Positions 46,401 to 53,508 of a stretch of DNA of 64,000 bases are shown one piece after another (the stretch's first letter is position 1; every line of letters starts with the position of its first letter). The DNA is taken from contig CAVQXT010000001.1 in assembly GCA_963717945.1 (NCBI GenBank), positions 646,549-710,548 on the forward strand, written 5' to 3'. The notes under the pieces are model-generated. The model did no database searches and had not been told where the DNA came from. It saw only the letters and a program-made list of their open reading frames with translations. The stretch comes from FEN-299 sp963717945. GTDB lineage: Bacteria; Acidobacteriota; Vicinamibacteria; Vicinamibacterales; Fen-181. A program made the translations under genes and the position numbers.

Positions 46401-46730
46401 CGCGCGACGCTCGCGCCGGCGACGCTCGCGGCGCTGGCGCGCTACGACTGGCCCGGCAACGTGCGGGAGCTGCAGAACGTCATGGCCGCGCTGGCCGTGT
46501 CGGCGGGCCGGCGGGGCAGTGTCGGCCCCGAGCAGTTGCCGCCGGTCATCGGCGGTCAGGCGGCGGCTGCCGGCCTTCGGACCATGTCCGAGGCAAGGCG
46601 GGCGTTCGAGGCGGCCATGGTCCGGACCGCGCTGGCCAGGGCCGGCGGGCATCGGGCGCGCGCGGCCGGCGAGCTGGGCCTGACGCGCCAGGGGCTCGCG
46701 AAGCTGATGGCAAGGCTGGGGATCGAGTGA
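43470..46730 (+). CDS. Sigma54-dependent transcriptional activator with large N-terminal sensor region
   Basis: 1086 residues. The AAA+ activator domain (about 775-1010) has Walker A GESGSGKE (810), the sigma54-contacting GAFTGA loop (857), Walker B VLVLDEVGEL and RIVAASNRPL, followed by a Fis-like HTH at the end (HRARAAGELGLTRQGLAKLMARLG). The ~200 N-terminal residues include SLWHPSFIPLADFG and FFEAWD, resembling the N-lobe of Ser/Thr kinase-like domains but without catalytic motifs. The middle (about 270-600) is TPR-like helical repeats, and 640-760 looks like a GAF domain. Target genes unknown; it is transcribed divergently from aroC. Confidence 0.88.
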   Translation: MAPVLFADRFVRVRPGEAIDLATARRVWIRTVGPGGRAEVAGWLARCASLSSLWHPSFIPLADFGAVGRNGFFEAWDTPSPPSAGRDSRRIMPLPTRASGSRGSAAAEDEIRSLVCGLEDLLEHGVSGHPRAACLRVPGGPRQVVLVHLAARTARLRGYVPVNARALGDAGPRALRSGQWRELLQGRHVMVLDDEVPAGTSRAAPLFFLSLGLASDRPHVLLSVESSPPREGRSGTVFAVPADRPAVVRENVAAYLLPTRVTAGSGDPAATLIGAAIASGRHAQAERLLRERLGRFARRRDEAAGGEAALALGRLLLVRGRATCAGRVLEEARERFDRASLAGPAVHAAVFIGLAWTDAGRFGPAEAALRAASVAASKLSVAELEELANLALARCLYWQARLAEASDCLAHPTAPTWGIPLGDPTDNRSAVASAGVVCARERLYGASLPRALPDWRGDPWAVGEIDLGVARSCLASRIALATHDVEQAGRRAAEAREQAQQGGDSVGLAAACAVKAAVYGALGDIDAVRGEVETGLLAARQAHAPLRALRLRILMARCLREAGRDRDARRWLARLSRLDPAKLPRVVGLPLERAIRGDDAPPAARSDGGRRPPHAGTPAGESASLGPAPAADLVTALVEVLRVCQSSDDDAAVLGRVSTALRERTKAVAVACFGRVRDAACLLAADGRDARGEDLAQRAIDSGLVVAPTSTLSGLEAAVPIRFAGSVVGAFVCRFGADAPPDWAAVRNLVVAAAAAAGPCVRTVADLRSLPASQPDTAVGEILGGSDAIADLRRAVLRAAAAPFNVVIEGESGSGKELVARALHRLGPRRDRPLCALNCAALADELVEAELFGHARGAFTGAVAERKGLFEEADHGVLVLDEVGELTARAQAKLLRAIQEGEVRRVGENFARPVDVRIVAASNRPLAAAVESGVFRRDLLYRLEVVRIVVPPLRLRAEDIPLLAGHFWREASARVGSRATLAPATLAALARYDWPGNVRELQNVMAALAVSAGRRGSVGPEQLPPVIGGQAAAAGLRTMSEARRAFEAAMVRTALARAGGHRARAAGELGLTRQGLAKLMARLGIE

Positions 46731-46769
46731 CGGAGACGACGATCGTCCGCGCGATCGCGGTGGTCGCGT

Positions 46770-47816
46770 TCAGTCGAGGATCGTCCGCCTTCCGCCGCGA
46801 AGTTCGCCGAGCTTCTTCGACCGCAACTGAACCTCGAGCGTATGTAAGTGGCCCGCGGGCGCCGATGACAACGTGACGCCGACGACGTACTCGCATTTGA
46901 TCGTCTCGGACACGATGGCCAGGGCGGTGCGGATCGTATCGGCGTTCACGGCGGGCGGATCGAAAGAACGGCCGCCTGTCTGCTCTGCGAGCCACGACAG
47001 CCCCATCAGCGCCATGTCGTCGGACATAGATCGGTCGGACGGGGCGCGTTTGTGGTGACCGACTAGCAGCGGGAAGACCGAAACGCGGAGCGCCTGGAGG
47101 TTGTCGCTGACGTACTTCACCGGAGTCGACGTCGTTGGCCTGCCGTCGGTCACGAGCAGGATTACACGCGTGCTGTCGGAGGGCGCCGGCTCGCGCGCGG
47201 TGTCGAGCAGCGCCTCGTAGATCCAACTCTCACCCAGCGACGCCGACTGCTTCGGCGGCAGCGACAGCGCCACGAGCACGCCGCCGGGCGGTCCAGTCAC
47301 GTAGTCGGAGTTCGCCACGCGGCGCAGTGCGTCCCGGAGCGCGTCGGGATCCCGTGTACCCTCAACGACGCGCCAACGCTTATTGCTGAACACGTACACC
47401 GACGTGCGCGCTGTGGACAGCGCATCGAGGAAGGGAGACCGGTAGACCACCCAGTTCAGGAGGCCGATGTCCATCACGCTGCTTGAAATGTCGAACAGGA
47501 GGGCGATGTCGATCGGCGTGGTGCGAGCGGCCCCGCAGCCGCCTTCGAAGAAGTCGACTGGGCGTTCGGCTCCGTTCTCGAGGAGGCGAATGTCGGCCGC
47601 CGTCAATCCGCCGATGTACCGGTAGTCGCGGATCACGTGGAACCGGACGAGGGTCAGATTCGTGGCCGTGCGGAATAGGGGTTTCTGCGCCGAGGGAGAC
47701 CGATCCTGGCCACGGACGCCCGCGTCAAGTGCGAGCGCCGCGAGCGCCGCCGCGACCAGGCCGGCCCACCTTGCCATACGGCGTGCCCTGGTATCAACCC
47801 GGGCGGACGGTCTCAT
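46770..47816 (-). CDS. Secreted VWFA-related Acidobacterial domain protein
   Basis: 348 residues; signal segment around residues 15-35 (ARWAGLVAAALAALALDAGV), then FRTATNLTLVRFHVIRDYRYIGGLTAADIRLLENGAERPVDFF, the TIGR03436 opening. The VWA metal motif DISSSV is intact, and LVTDGRPTT follows. C-terminal half is typical, ending KLGELRGGRR. Start set at the ATG with GGAGAA 6 bp upstream; an ATG 39 bp inside is alternative. It is the third such protein in the window and sits alone between the sigma54 activator and the heptamer array. Confidence 0.83.
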   Translation of the reverse strand: MRPSARVDTRARRMARWAGLVAAALAALALDAGVRGQDRSPSAQKPLFRTATNLTLVRFHVIRDYRYIGGLTAADIRLLENGAERPVDFFEGGCGAARTTPIDIALLFDISSSVMDIGLLNWVVYRSPFLDALSTARTSVYVFSNKRWRVVEGTRDPDALRDALRRVANSDYVTGPPGGVLVALSLPPKQSASLGESWIYEALLDTAREPAPSDSTRVILLVTDGRPTTSTPVKYVSDNLQALRVSVFPLLVGHHKRAPSDRSMSDDMALMGLSWLAEQTGGRSFDPPAVNADTIRTALAIVSETIKCEYVVGVTLSSAPAGHLHTLEVQLRSKKLGELRGGRRTILD

Positions 47817-47929
47817 GGAGTTCTCCAATCCGCGCCTCACGCCAGCCGCGATTCTACCGCCGAGCTTCGAGCTGGCGAAACGGTCTTGAGGAGTTGAGCC
47901 GACGGCGGTCGGCAGCAGGCGCTGGGTGG

Positions 47930-47974
47930 CGCGAGCCTCCTGGCTCGCGAGCCCGGCCGGCCAGGAGGCCGGCC
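47930..47974. repeat. Two hairpins of the AGGA/TCCT-loop family
   Basis: CGCGAGCC-TCCT-GGCTCGCG (47930-47949) and GGCCGGCC-AGGA-GGCCGGCC (47955-47974) are perfect inverted repeats lying just before the heptamer array. The 430-bp space between the VWFA and AmpG-like genes holds these hairpins, the array, and no gene that I can support. Confidence 0.75.
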
Positions 47975-47988
47975 CCACACAATGAGCC

Positions 47989-48247
47989 TGAGCCTTGAGC
48001 CCTGAGCCTCCGGCCTTGAGCCCTGAGCCTCCGGGCTTGAGCCTTGGGCCTTCGGGCGTGAGCCCTGAGCCCTGAGCCTTGAGCCTCCGGGCTTGAGCCC
48101 TGAGCCTCCGGGCTTGAGCCTTGGGCCTCCGGGCGTGAGCCCTGAGCCCTGAGCCTTGAGCCTCCGGGCTTGAGCCTTGAGCCTTGGGCCTTGAGCCTCC
48201 GGGCTTGAGCCTTGAGCCTTGGGCCTTGAGCCTTGGGCCTTGAGCCC
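47989..48247. repeat. 37-unit heptanucleotide array (TGAGCCT type)
   Basis: 37 consecutive heptamers in perfect phase over 259 bp. The main variants are TGAGCCT, TGAGCCC, TGGGCCT and CCGGGCT/CCGGGCG. Units 8-15 recur nearly unchanged as units 19-26, an 11-unit (77-bp) higher-order duplication. The last base of the array is the first base, read on the plus strand, of the complement of the AmpG-like gene's TAG stop. Same unit as after uvrB. The antisense open frame across it encodes KAQGS-type repeats but has no coding support. Confidence 0.92.
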
Positions 48248-49473
48248 TACGCCGGCGGCAGCCCTTCCTCCCACTTCGGCGCGCGGAAGTAGATCAGCAG
48301 CAGCCCCGGGATCGCGAGCGCCACGCACAAGATGTAGAAGTGCACCCAGCCCATCGCGTCCACGATGAAGCCCGCGCTCGCCCCGACGGCGATCCCGGGG
48401 ATCCGCATGAAGCTCGTGAGCAGCGCGTACTGCGTGGCGCTGAACTTCCGGTTGCAGAGCCGGAGCATGAACGCCGTGAGCGCCGACGCGCCCATGCCGA
48501 GGCTGAACGTCTCGATTGCCACGACGAAGGAGAGGGCTAGTACGTTCGGACCGGTGCTGACGAGGATCGCGAAGGCCAGTGGCGTGACGGCCTGGAATAC
48601 GCCGAATCCCATCAGGCACTTCCTGATGCTGTAGCGCATGAGAATCGCGCCTCCAACCAGGCTGCCCGCGAAGCTGGCCCCGAAGGAAATCAGTTTGTAG
48701 TAGACCGAGATCTGCGTCAGCGTGAACCCGATCTTGATGTAGAAGAGGGTCAGCAGCGCGCTGGCGAGATTGTCGCCGAGCTTATAGAGCAGGATGAACG
48801 CGAGGATCTCGAGCGCGCCCGGCCGTTTCAGGTAGTCGACAAACGGATTGACCACCGCCTCGCGCAGGCTTCGAGGCGCCTGAATGGCTCCCTTCGGTTC
48901 GGGGGCGATGAGCGTGCCGACCACCCCTACCAGGACAAACGCCGCCAGGATCATGAACACCTGGCTCCACGGCAGCTTGTCGCCGAGGAAGAGTCCGAGC
49001 ACGGCGCCTATGTATCGATACCCGACCAGGTAGGAGTTGACCGCGACCGCGGACCCGAATCCAAGCTCGGCCTCGTCGAGGACGTCCCGTCGGTAGGCGT
49101 CGATGACGATGTCGTGACTGGCCCCGGCGAAAGAGACCAGCGTCGCCAGCGCCAGGATCGCGCCGATCGAGCGGGTCGGGTCGAACTGGCCCATCGCGGC
49201 AATCGACCCGAGCATCGCCACCTGGGAGATCAGCATCCACCCCCGCCGGCGCCCGAGGAACGGCGGCACGAACCGGTCCATCAGGGGAGACCAGATGAAT
49301 TTCCACGTGTAGGGCATCTGGACGAGCCCGGCCAGGCCCACCGTCTTCAGGTCGATCCCCGACGTCGCCATCCACGCCTGGAGAACCGTGAGGACGATGC
49401 CCAACGGGATCCCGGAAGCCAGTCCGAGGCACAGGATCGTGAGCATCTTCCGGCTGAGCATCTTCCTGATCAT
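48247..49473 (-). CDS. MFS transporter, AmpG-like
   Basis: 408 residues, about 12 membrane helices. AmpG/muropeptide-permease features: LGLASGIPLGIVLTVLQAWM, VQMPYTWKFIWSPLMDRFVPP, FLGRRRGWMLISQ and the DIVIDAYRRDVL block, all typical of AmpG-type permeases. AmpG imports anhydro-muropeptides for cell-wall recycling; a related solute is possible. Start set at MIRKMLSRK; the frame is open 99 bp further without conserved sequence. Its 3' end abuts the heptamer array. Divergent from the ECF sigma gene, with a 229-bp gap containing an RpoE-like promoter for the sigma gene. Confidence 0.82.
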   Translation of the reverse strand: MIRKMLSRKMLTILCLGLASGIPLGIVLTVLQAWMATSGIDLKTVGLAGLVQMPYTWKFIWSPLMDRFVPPFLGRRRGWMLISQVAMLGSIAAMGQFDPTRSIGAILALATLVSFAGASHDIVIDAYRRDVLDEAELGFGSAVAVNSYLVGYRYIGAVLGLFLGDKLPWSQVFMILAAFVLVGVVGTLIAPEPKGAIQAPRSLREAVVNPFVDYLKRPGALEILAFILLYKLGDNLASALLTLFYIKIGFTLTQISVYYKLISFGASFAGSLVGGAILMRYSIRKCLMGFGVFQAVTPLAFAILVSTGPNVLALSFVVAIETFSLGMGASALTAFMLRLCNRKFSATQYALLTSFMRIPGIAVGASAGFIVDAMGWVHFYILCVALAIPGLLLIYFRAPKWEEGLPPA

Positions 49474-49576
49474 GCTGGGGTTCCCCGGGATGGCCGCGCT
49501 CTCGCAGGTCACCGGGGAGTATACGACGACCGTGGAGGCCTGATGGCCCCTGCTGTCCGCAAACCAACACAAAAAG

Positions 49577-49604
49577 GGAACTTTCCGGCCCCTCCGGGGT
49601 CTAA
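49577..49604 (+). promoter_or_regulatory. RpoE-type ECF promoter upstream of the sigma-factor gene
   Basis: GGAACTT is followed after exactly 16 bp by TCTAA, matching the E. coli sigma-E consensus GGAACTT-N16-TCTRA. Transcription would start near 49610 and read the ECF sigma gene after a ~93-nt leader. Suggests autoregulation. Confidence 0.65.
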
Positions 49605-49702
49605 ATGTGTAGGGATCGAGTTGGTCACGGGGCTGACTGGCCGGCCCCGCCGTTCCCGACAGCCGCGGAGGAAACTGTTATATAGTGAGGGGAGTCGTTC
49701 AG

Positions 49703-50329
49703 GTGGCCGGGGAACTCACGGTGAAACGCGCGCCAGCGATTGGCTGGACTGAGGTCGGGAGCCGCGAAGCGGCGCTGATTAGCCGGTGTGCCGCCGGCGA
49801 TGAGGCGGGCTGTGCCGAGCTGGTGAACGAGTACCAGCGCATGGTCTTCCATCTCGCGCTGCACATGCTCGGCGACCCCGACGAAGCGCTGGACCTCTCC
49901 CAGGAAGTCTTCCTCAACGTCTTCAGAACCATCGGCCGCTTCCGCGGCCAGTCGGCCCTTCGGACCTGGATCTACCGGATCGTGGTCAACCAGGCCCGCA
50001 ACCGCCAGCGGTGGTGGCGGCGTCGCCACCGCGCCGAGCAGGTGTCGCTCGAGGAACGCCTCGAGAAGTCGGGCGACCAGTTGCCCGCGAGCGAGCTGGT
50101 GGGGCCGGACCGGATGTACGGGCAGCGCGAGCTGGCGAAGCGAATCTGGGGCGCGCTGGACCGCTTGCCGTTCGACCAGCGCACGGTGATGATCTTGCGC
50201 GAGATCGACGGGATGAGTTACGACGAAATCGCATTTTCGCTGGGTGTGGCCGTGGGCACGGTGAAGTCCCGGCTGACGCGGGCGCGCGAGGCGCTGCGCA
50301 TCCAGCTCAGAGAGGCGGACAGGTCATGA
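49703..50329 (+). CDS. ECF-family RNA polymerase sigma factor (RpoE-like)
   Basis: 208 residues with sigma region 2 (EYQRMVFHLALHMLGDPDEALDLSQEVFLNVFRTIGRFRGQSALRTWIYRIVVNQARNRQR) and region 4 (ALDRLPFDQRTVMILREIDGMSYDEIAFSLGVAVGTVKSRLTRAREALR). This is the RpoE/SigW ECF type. GTG start at 49703 has GAGGGGAG 9 bp upstream; a GTG at 49685 is in frame. The anti-sigma gene overlaps its stop (ATGA), the usual arrangement. Preceded by a matching RpoE-type promoter. Confidence 0.92.
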   Translation: MAGELTVKRAPAIGWTEVGSREAALISRCAAGDEAGCAELVNEYQRMVFHLALHMLGDPDEALDLSQEVFLNVFRTIGRFRGQSALRTWIYRIVVNQARNRQRWWRRRHRAEQVSLEERLEKSGDQLPASELVGPDRMYGQRELAKRIWGALDRLPFDQRTVMILREIDGMSYDEIAFSLGVAVGTVKSRLTRAREALRIQLREADRS

Positions 50330-51138
50330 TGCCGCGAGCCTGTCGGCGGATGCGGCGCCAGTTGTCCGCGTTCCACGACGGCGAACTGCCGGTGAGCGAA
50401 CAGATCGCCCTCCAGGCGCACCTGCGGGAATGCCCGGATTGCGCGGCGGAGGTTCGCGAGATGGACGATCTCGCGGACGGCCTGCGCGCCGGGGCGCTGG
50501 CGACGGAGGTGAGTCCGGACGAGTGGCAGGGCCTGCCGTCGATGGTCGTCAGCCGGATGAAGGCGGAGCAGGCCCAGTCGATCAGCGGGATGACCGGCCG
50601 GTTCTTCGAGGACATGCACCTGGTCTGGGCCGTGCTCGGGGCGACCGGGGCGACGGTGGCCTGCGTGGCGCTGATCTTCACCATCTTCTACTTCGGCATC
50701 ACCTCGCCGGCCGGGTCGAACATGAACCCGATGGTGATGAACGCCCGGATGGACCTGCCGAGCGCGGCGTCGAACGAGGCCTTTCCGGCCGCGGCGCTGC
50801 TCGACCAGGAGGACCTCGCGCTGGCGCTCGACGCGGTCGTGACTCGGGAGGGGCGGATCGCGAAGCTGGAGGTCATTCAGCCGGGCGGCGGGCAAAACGC
50901 CCTCTCGCCCGAAGAGCGGCACGCCGTGCTGGCGCTGCTCGACGCGATTTCGAAAGCCCGCTTCGAACCGGCTCGCTATGCCGGGTCCCGGGTGCCGGTG
51001 GCCGTCAACATGGTCTGGCTGTATGCGAGCCTGACGGTGAAGGCCAAGATGCCCGAACTCCAGATCCAGCGAAAGCCGTCGCGGTCGAGTTCCGCCGCTC
51101 CCGAGCGGCCGGTCTCCCCGCGCGTTCGCCTCGCCTAG
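50326..51138 (+). CDS. Anti-sigma factor with zinc-finger (ZAS) and TonB-like periplasmic domain
   Basis: 270 residues in three parts. Residues 5-45: an anti-sigma zinc domain (AFHDGELPVSEQIALQAHLRECPDCAAEV, His-x3-Cys-x2-Cys type) facing the cytoplasm. Residues 105-130: a single membrane helix (VWAVLGATGATVACVALIF). The periplasmic C-terminus contains RIAKLEVIQPGG, LLDAISKARFEPARYAGSRVPVAV, which resembles the TonB C-terminal fold (xAxxWxFxPAxxxGxPVxV). Such a sensor domain is unusual in a ZAS anti-sigma factor. It should hold the ECF sigma inactive until an envelope signal arrives. Confidence 0.82.
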   Translation: MMPRACRRMRRQLSAFHDGELPVSEQIALQAHLRECPDCAAEVREMDDLADGLRAGALATEVSPDEWQGLPSMVVSRMKAEQAQSISGMTGRFFEDMHLVWAVLGATGATVACVALIFTIFYFGITSPAGSNMNPMVMNARMDLPSAASNEAFPAAALLDQEDLALALDAVVTREGRIAKLEVIQPGGGQNALSPEERHAVLALLDAISKARFEPARYAGSRVPVAVNMVWLYASLTVKAKMPELQIQRKPSRSSSAAPERPVSPRVRLA

Positions 51139-51172
51139 CGGCGGGCACCGCTCCTCGGCATCGATGCGGCCA

Positions 51173-51195
51173 CGGCGAGCCACTGCGGCTCGCCG
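51173..51195. terminator. Bidirectional hairpin between convergent genes
   Basis: CGGCGAGCC and GGCTCGCCG form a perfect 9-bp inverted repeat around ACTGC in the 81-bp gap between the anti-sigma and propeller genes. No T-tract on either side. Confidence 0.45.
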
Positions 51196-51219
51196 TACTC
51201 GCGTACGCCGCCGCGGGCC

Positions 51220-53508
51220 TCAGGGCTCCTTGCGGACCGTCGTCTCCGCGCGCGCCGTGGCGATGTTGTCCATGGCGTCCATCACGCGGAGCATGACGCC
51301 GGGCACGTTCCCCTCGACCGTCAACTCGAACTTCTCGGTGCGGGAATCGCACAATCCGTCAGTCGGGAAGAGCGGATGCCAGGTGATCCCGTCGATCGAG
51401 TAGTCCGCCCGCTCGATGACCGACTGGAGGTCGGAGGCCTCGAAGGTGACGATCGCCCGCTCGCCGTCACGCCGCACGCCGAGGACGCGGATGGTCGGCG
51501 GCGTGTTGTCGACGTCGAACGCGGCGCTCTCCGCGTCGCCCGACAGCGCGAGCGCCGGGGGGTTCGAGAGGCCGTCGCTCGCCACGACGCGGACGAAGTA
51601 GGTGCCGTCGGGCACCAGCGTCGTATCCCAGACATAGAGGGGGTCGGTCAGGCCCCGCTTGAGCGCCTTCCAGTCGGTCTCGCCCTCGCGCCGGTAGAAG
51701 AGGTCGTACTGGAGCTTGTCGTCGTTGTCGTCCTCGCCCTTCCAGGCGAACGTCTGCAGCCCCTTCTGGTAGATGCGCCGGCCGAGGGGGCTCGGACCGA
51801 GGCTGGGATTGGTCGGCGTGCCGGCGGTCAGGCTGGCCGGCGACGGTTTCGTGTCCGGCCAGACGTCGTCGAAGCCGGCGATCTCGGACTCGCCCGTGGA
51901 GTAGGGCTTCTGGAAGACGTGGCCCGGGGGGTAGACGGTGATCGACGTCACCCGCGGGCGCAGGTTGCGTTGGAGGTACGCCGCGGTCACCGACGTCAAC
52001 ACCGGCGACTGGTCCTTGCCGACCAGCGTAGCCTGCCACTGGAGGTATCGCGCCTTCGGGCTCTGGATCGGCTGCCCGTCCGGGTTCCGGTAAGGCTCGG
52101 ACCACGGGCTCCACGTGTCGTCCGGCGTCTGGCTGTTGCCGGACCTGGTCCGCAGCTCGATCTGCGTCGCCGGCGGCGTCGTGCCTCTCCACCGGATCGC
52201 GCCCCACGTCGACACCGTCTGCGTGTCGCGGACTTCCGATTCGTAGGTGCCGCGTTCCGCGTGCCCGGAGGCCAGGCGGAGCAGCTTCCCGGGGTTCGAC
52301 GTGACGTAAACCACCTCGCCCGTGGGCGTGGCGAGCAGGCGGGTGATCTGCTGGGCGGGGGCGCGGCCGACCAGCGTGACCTGCGGGGGATCGCCGGCGA
52401 TCCGGAAGATCTTCCCCTTGTTGCCGGTGGCGACGAGCAGGCTGCCGTCCGGGGACAGGGCCACGTCGTAGGGCGTGTCGTCGGGCGACTCCCACACGGT
52501 GTCCCACAGGCCGTCGGGAAGGATCCGGTAGATCGCGCCCTTGGCGCCAGTGGTGGCGGCCTTGGCGGCCCCGGACTTGGCCTCCGCGGCCGCGCCGCCC
52601 GTGTCGATCACGGTGAACCCGGTGATCTCGGCGGAGACCGACGCGACCGGCGACGCCCGCACCGGTTCGGCCGCCGGCGTTTCGGCGGGGCGTTCGCCCC
52701 CTCCCGCGCCGGCCGGCCGGGCCGCCACGGCCGTGGCGTAAATCACGCCCTTCCCGTCCACGACGAGCGAGTGAATCTCGCGGTAGGCCGACTCGAGCAG
52801 CACGAAGGCGCGGCCCTCCCGATCGATCCTGAAGACCCGGCCCGGCGACTCGGTGCCGGCCAGCAGGTTCCCCGACCGGTCGAACGCCAGCGCCACGACG
52901 TTGGTGGCCTTGGTCTTGTAGAAGACGCTGCCCTTGCCGTCCGGCGCGACCTTGTAGATGACGCCGCCGTCGCCCGTGCCCGCGAACACGTTGCCGGCGC
53001 TGTCGACGGCGAGCGACCAGATGTACTTCGCCTCGGGCTTGAAGAGCGGCTTGGCCGCCCCCCGGGCGTCCACCTTGTAGATCTGCCCGTCAGGCGACGC
53101 GGCGACGTAGAGCCCGCCGTCCGGCGCGGCCGCGAGCGCGTGGATCTCGAGCTCCTTCGCGTCGTAGAAGGTGGACGCCTTGCCGTCGGCGCCGACACGG
53201 AAGACCTTTCCCTCGTTGCCGCTGCCGATGAACAGCGAGCCGTCGGCCCCGGCGACGACGGTCCAGAGGAACGGCGCCGCCGAGTCGTAGACGAGCGTCG
53301 ACCGGGGGCCCAGCGAGAGCCGGCCGTCCTTGTCGATCGACAGGTTCTCCGCGTCGCCTTTGAGCAGGTCGGCCCGGGTGGCGATCTGCCAGAAGGTCGG
53401 CGACGAAGCCGACGTGAGCGCGACCGCGGCAGCCGCGAGGACTGCCGCGAGGGCCAGCGTGAGGTTTCGGTGGGACATGCGTTGGGATTGGAGTAAGCGT
53501 CGGTTCAC
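51220..53508 (-). CDS. Secreted beta-propeller protein with C-terminal Ig/FnIII-like region
   Basis: 762 residues. After a signal segment (LTLALAAVLAAAAVALTSAS), residues about 60-420 are repeated propeller blades (GADGSLFIGSGNEGKVFRV, PDGGLYVAASPDGQIYKVD, SAGNVFAGTGDGGVIYKV, RSGNLLAGTESPGRVFRID), with a Pro/Ala linker near 265-300. The C-terminal 330 residues are beta-rich with FnIII-like features (DDKLQYDLFYRREGETDW, VPDGTYFVRVVASDGLSNPP, DNTPPTIRVL). No enzyme motif is seen. The GTG start overlaps the S55 peptidase stop (GTGA), so they are translated together; an ATG 30 bp inside is possible. Confidence 0.75.
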   Translation of the reverse strand: MNRRLLQSQRMSHRNLTLALAAVLAAAAVALTSASSPTFWQIATRADLLKGDAENLSIDKDGRLSLGPRSTLVYDSAAPFLWTVVAGADGSLFIGSGNEGKVFRVGADGKASTFYDAKELEIHALAAAPDGGLYVAASPDGQIYKVDARGAAKPLFKPEAKYIWSLAVDSAGNVFAGTGDGGVIYKVAPDGKGSVFYKTKATNVVALAFDRSGNLLAGTESPGRVFRIDREGRAFVLLESAYREIHSLVVDGKGVIYATAVAARPAGAGGGERPAETPAAEPVRASPVASVSAEITGFTVIDTGGAAAEAKSGAAKAATTGAKGAIYRILPDGLWDTVWESPDDTPYDVALSPDGSLLVATGNKGKIFRIAGDPPQVTLVGRAPAQQITRLLATPTGEVVYVTSNPGKLLRLASGHAERGTYESEVRDTQTVSTWGAIRWRGTTPPATQIELRTRSGNSQTPDDTWSPWSEPYRNPDGQPIQSPKARYLQWQATLVGKDQSPVLTSVTAAYLQRNLRPRVTSITVYPPGHVFQKPYSTGESEIAGFDDVWPDTKPSPASLTAGTPTNPSLGPSPLGRRIYQKGLQTFAWKGEDDNDDKLQYDLFYRREGETDWKALKRGLTDPLYVWDTTLVPDGTYFVRVVASDGLSNPPALALSGDAESAAFDVDNTPPTIRVLGVRRDGERAIVTFEASDLQSVIERADYSIDGITWHPLFPTDGLCDSRTEKFELTVEGNVPGVMLRVMDAMDNIATARAETTVRKEP

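Noticed and set aside
47837..48619. Minus-strand frame encoding KAQGS-type peptide repeats.
   Set aside because: It is produced by reading the heptamer array as codons and then an out-of-frame part of the AmpG-like gene; no start signal or domain supports a protein.
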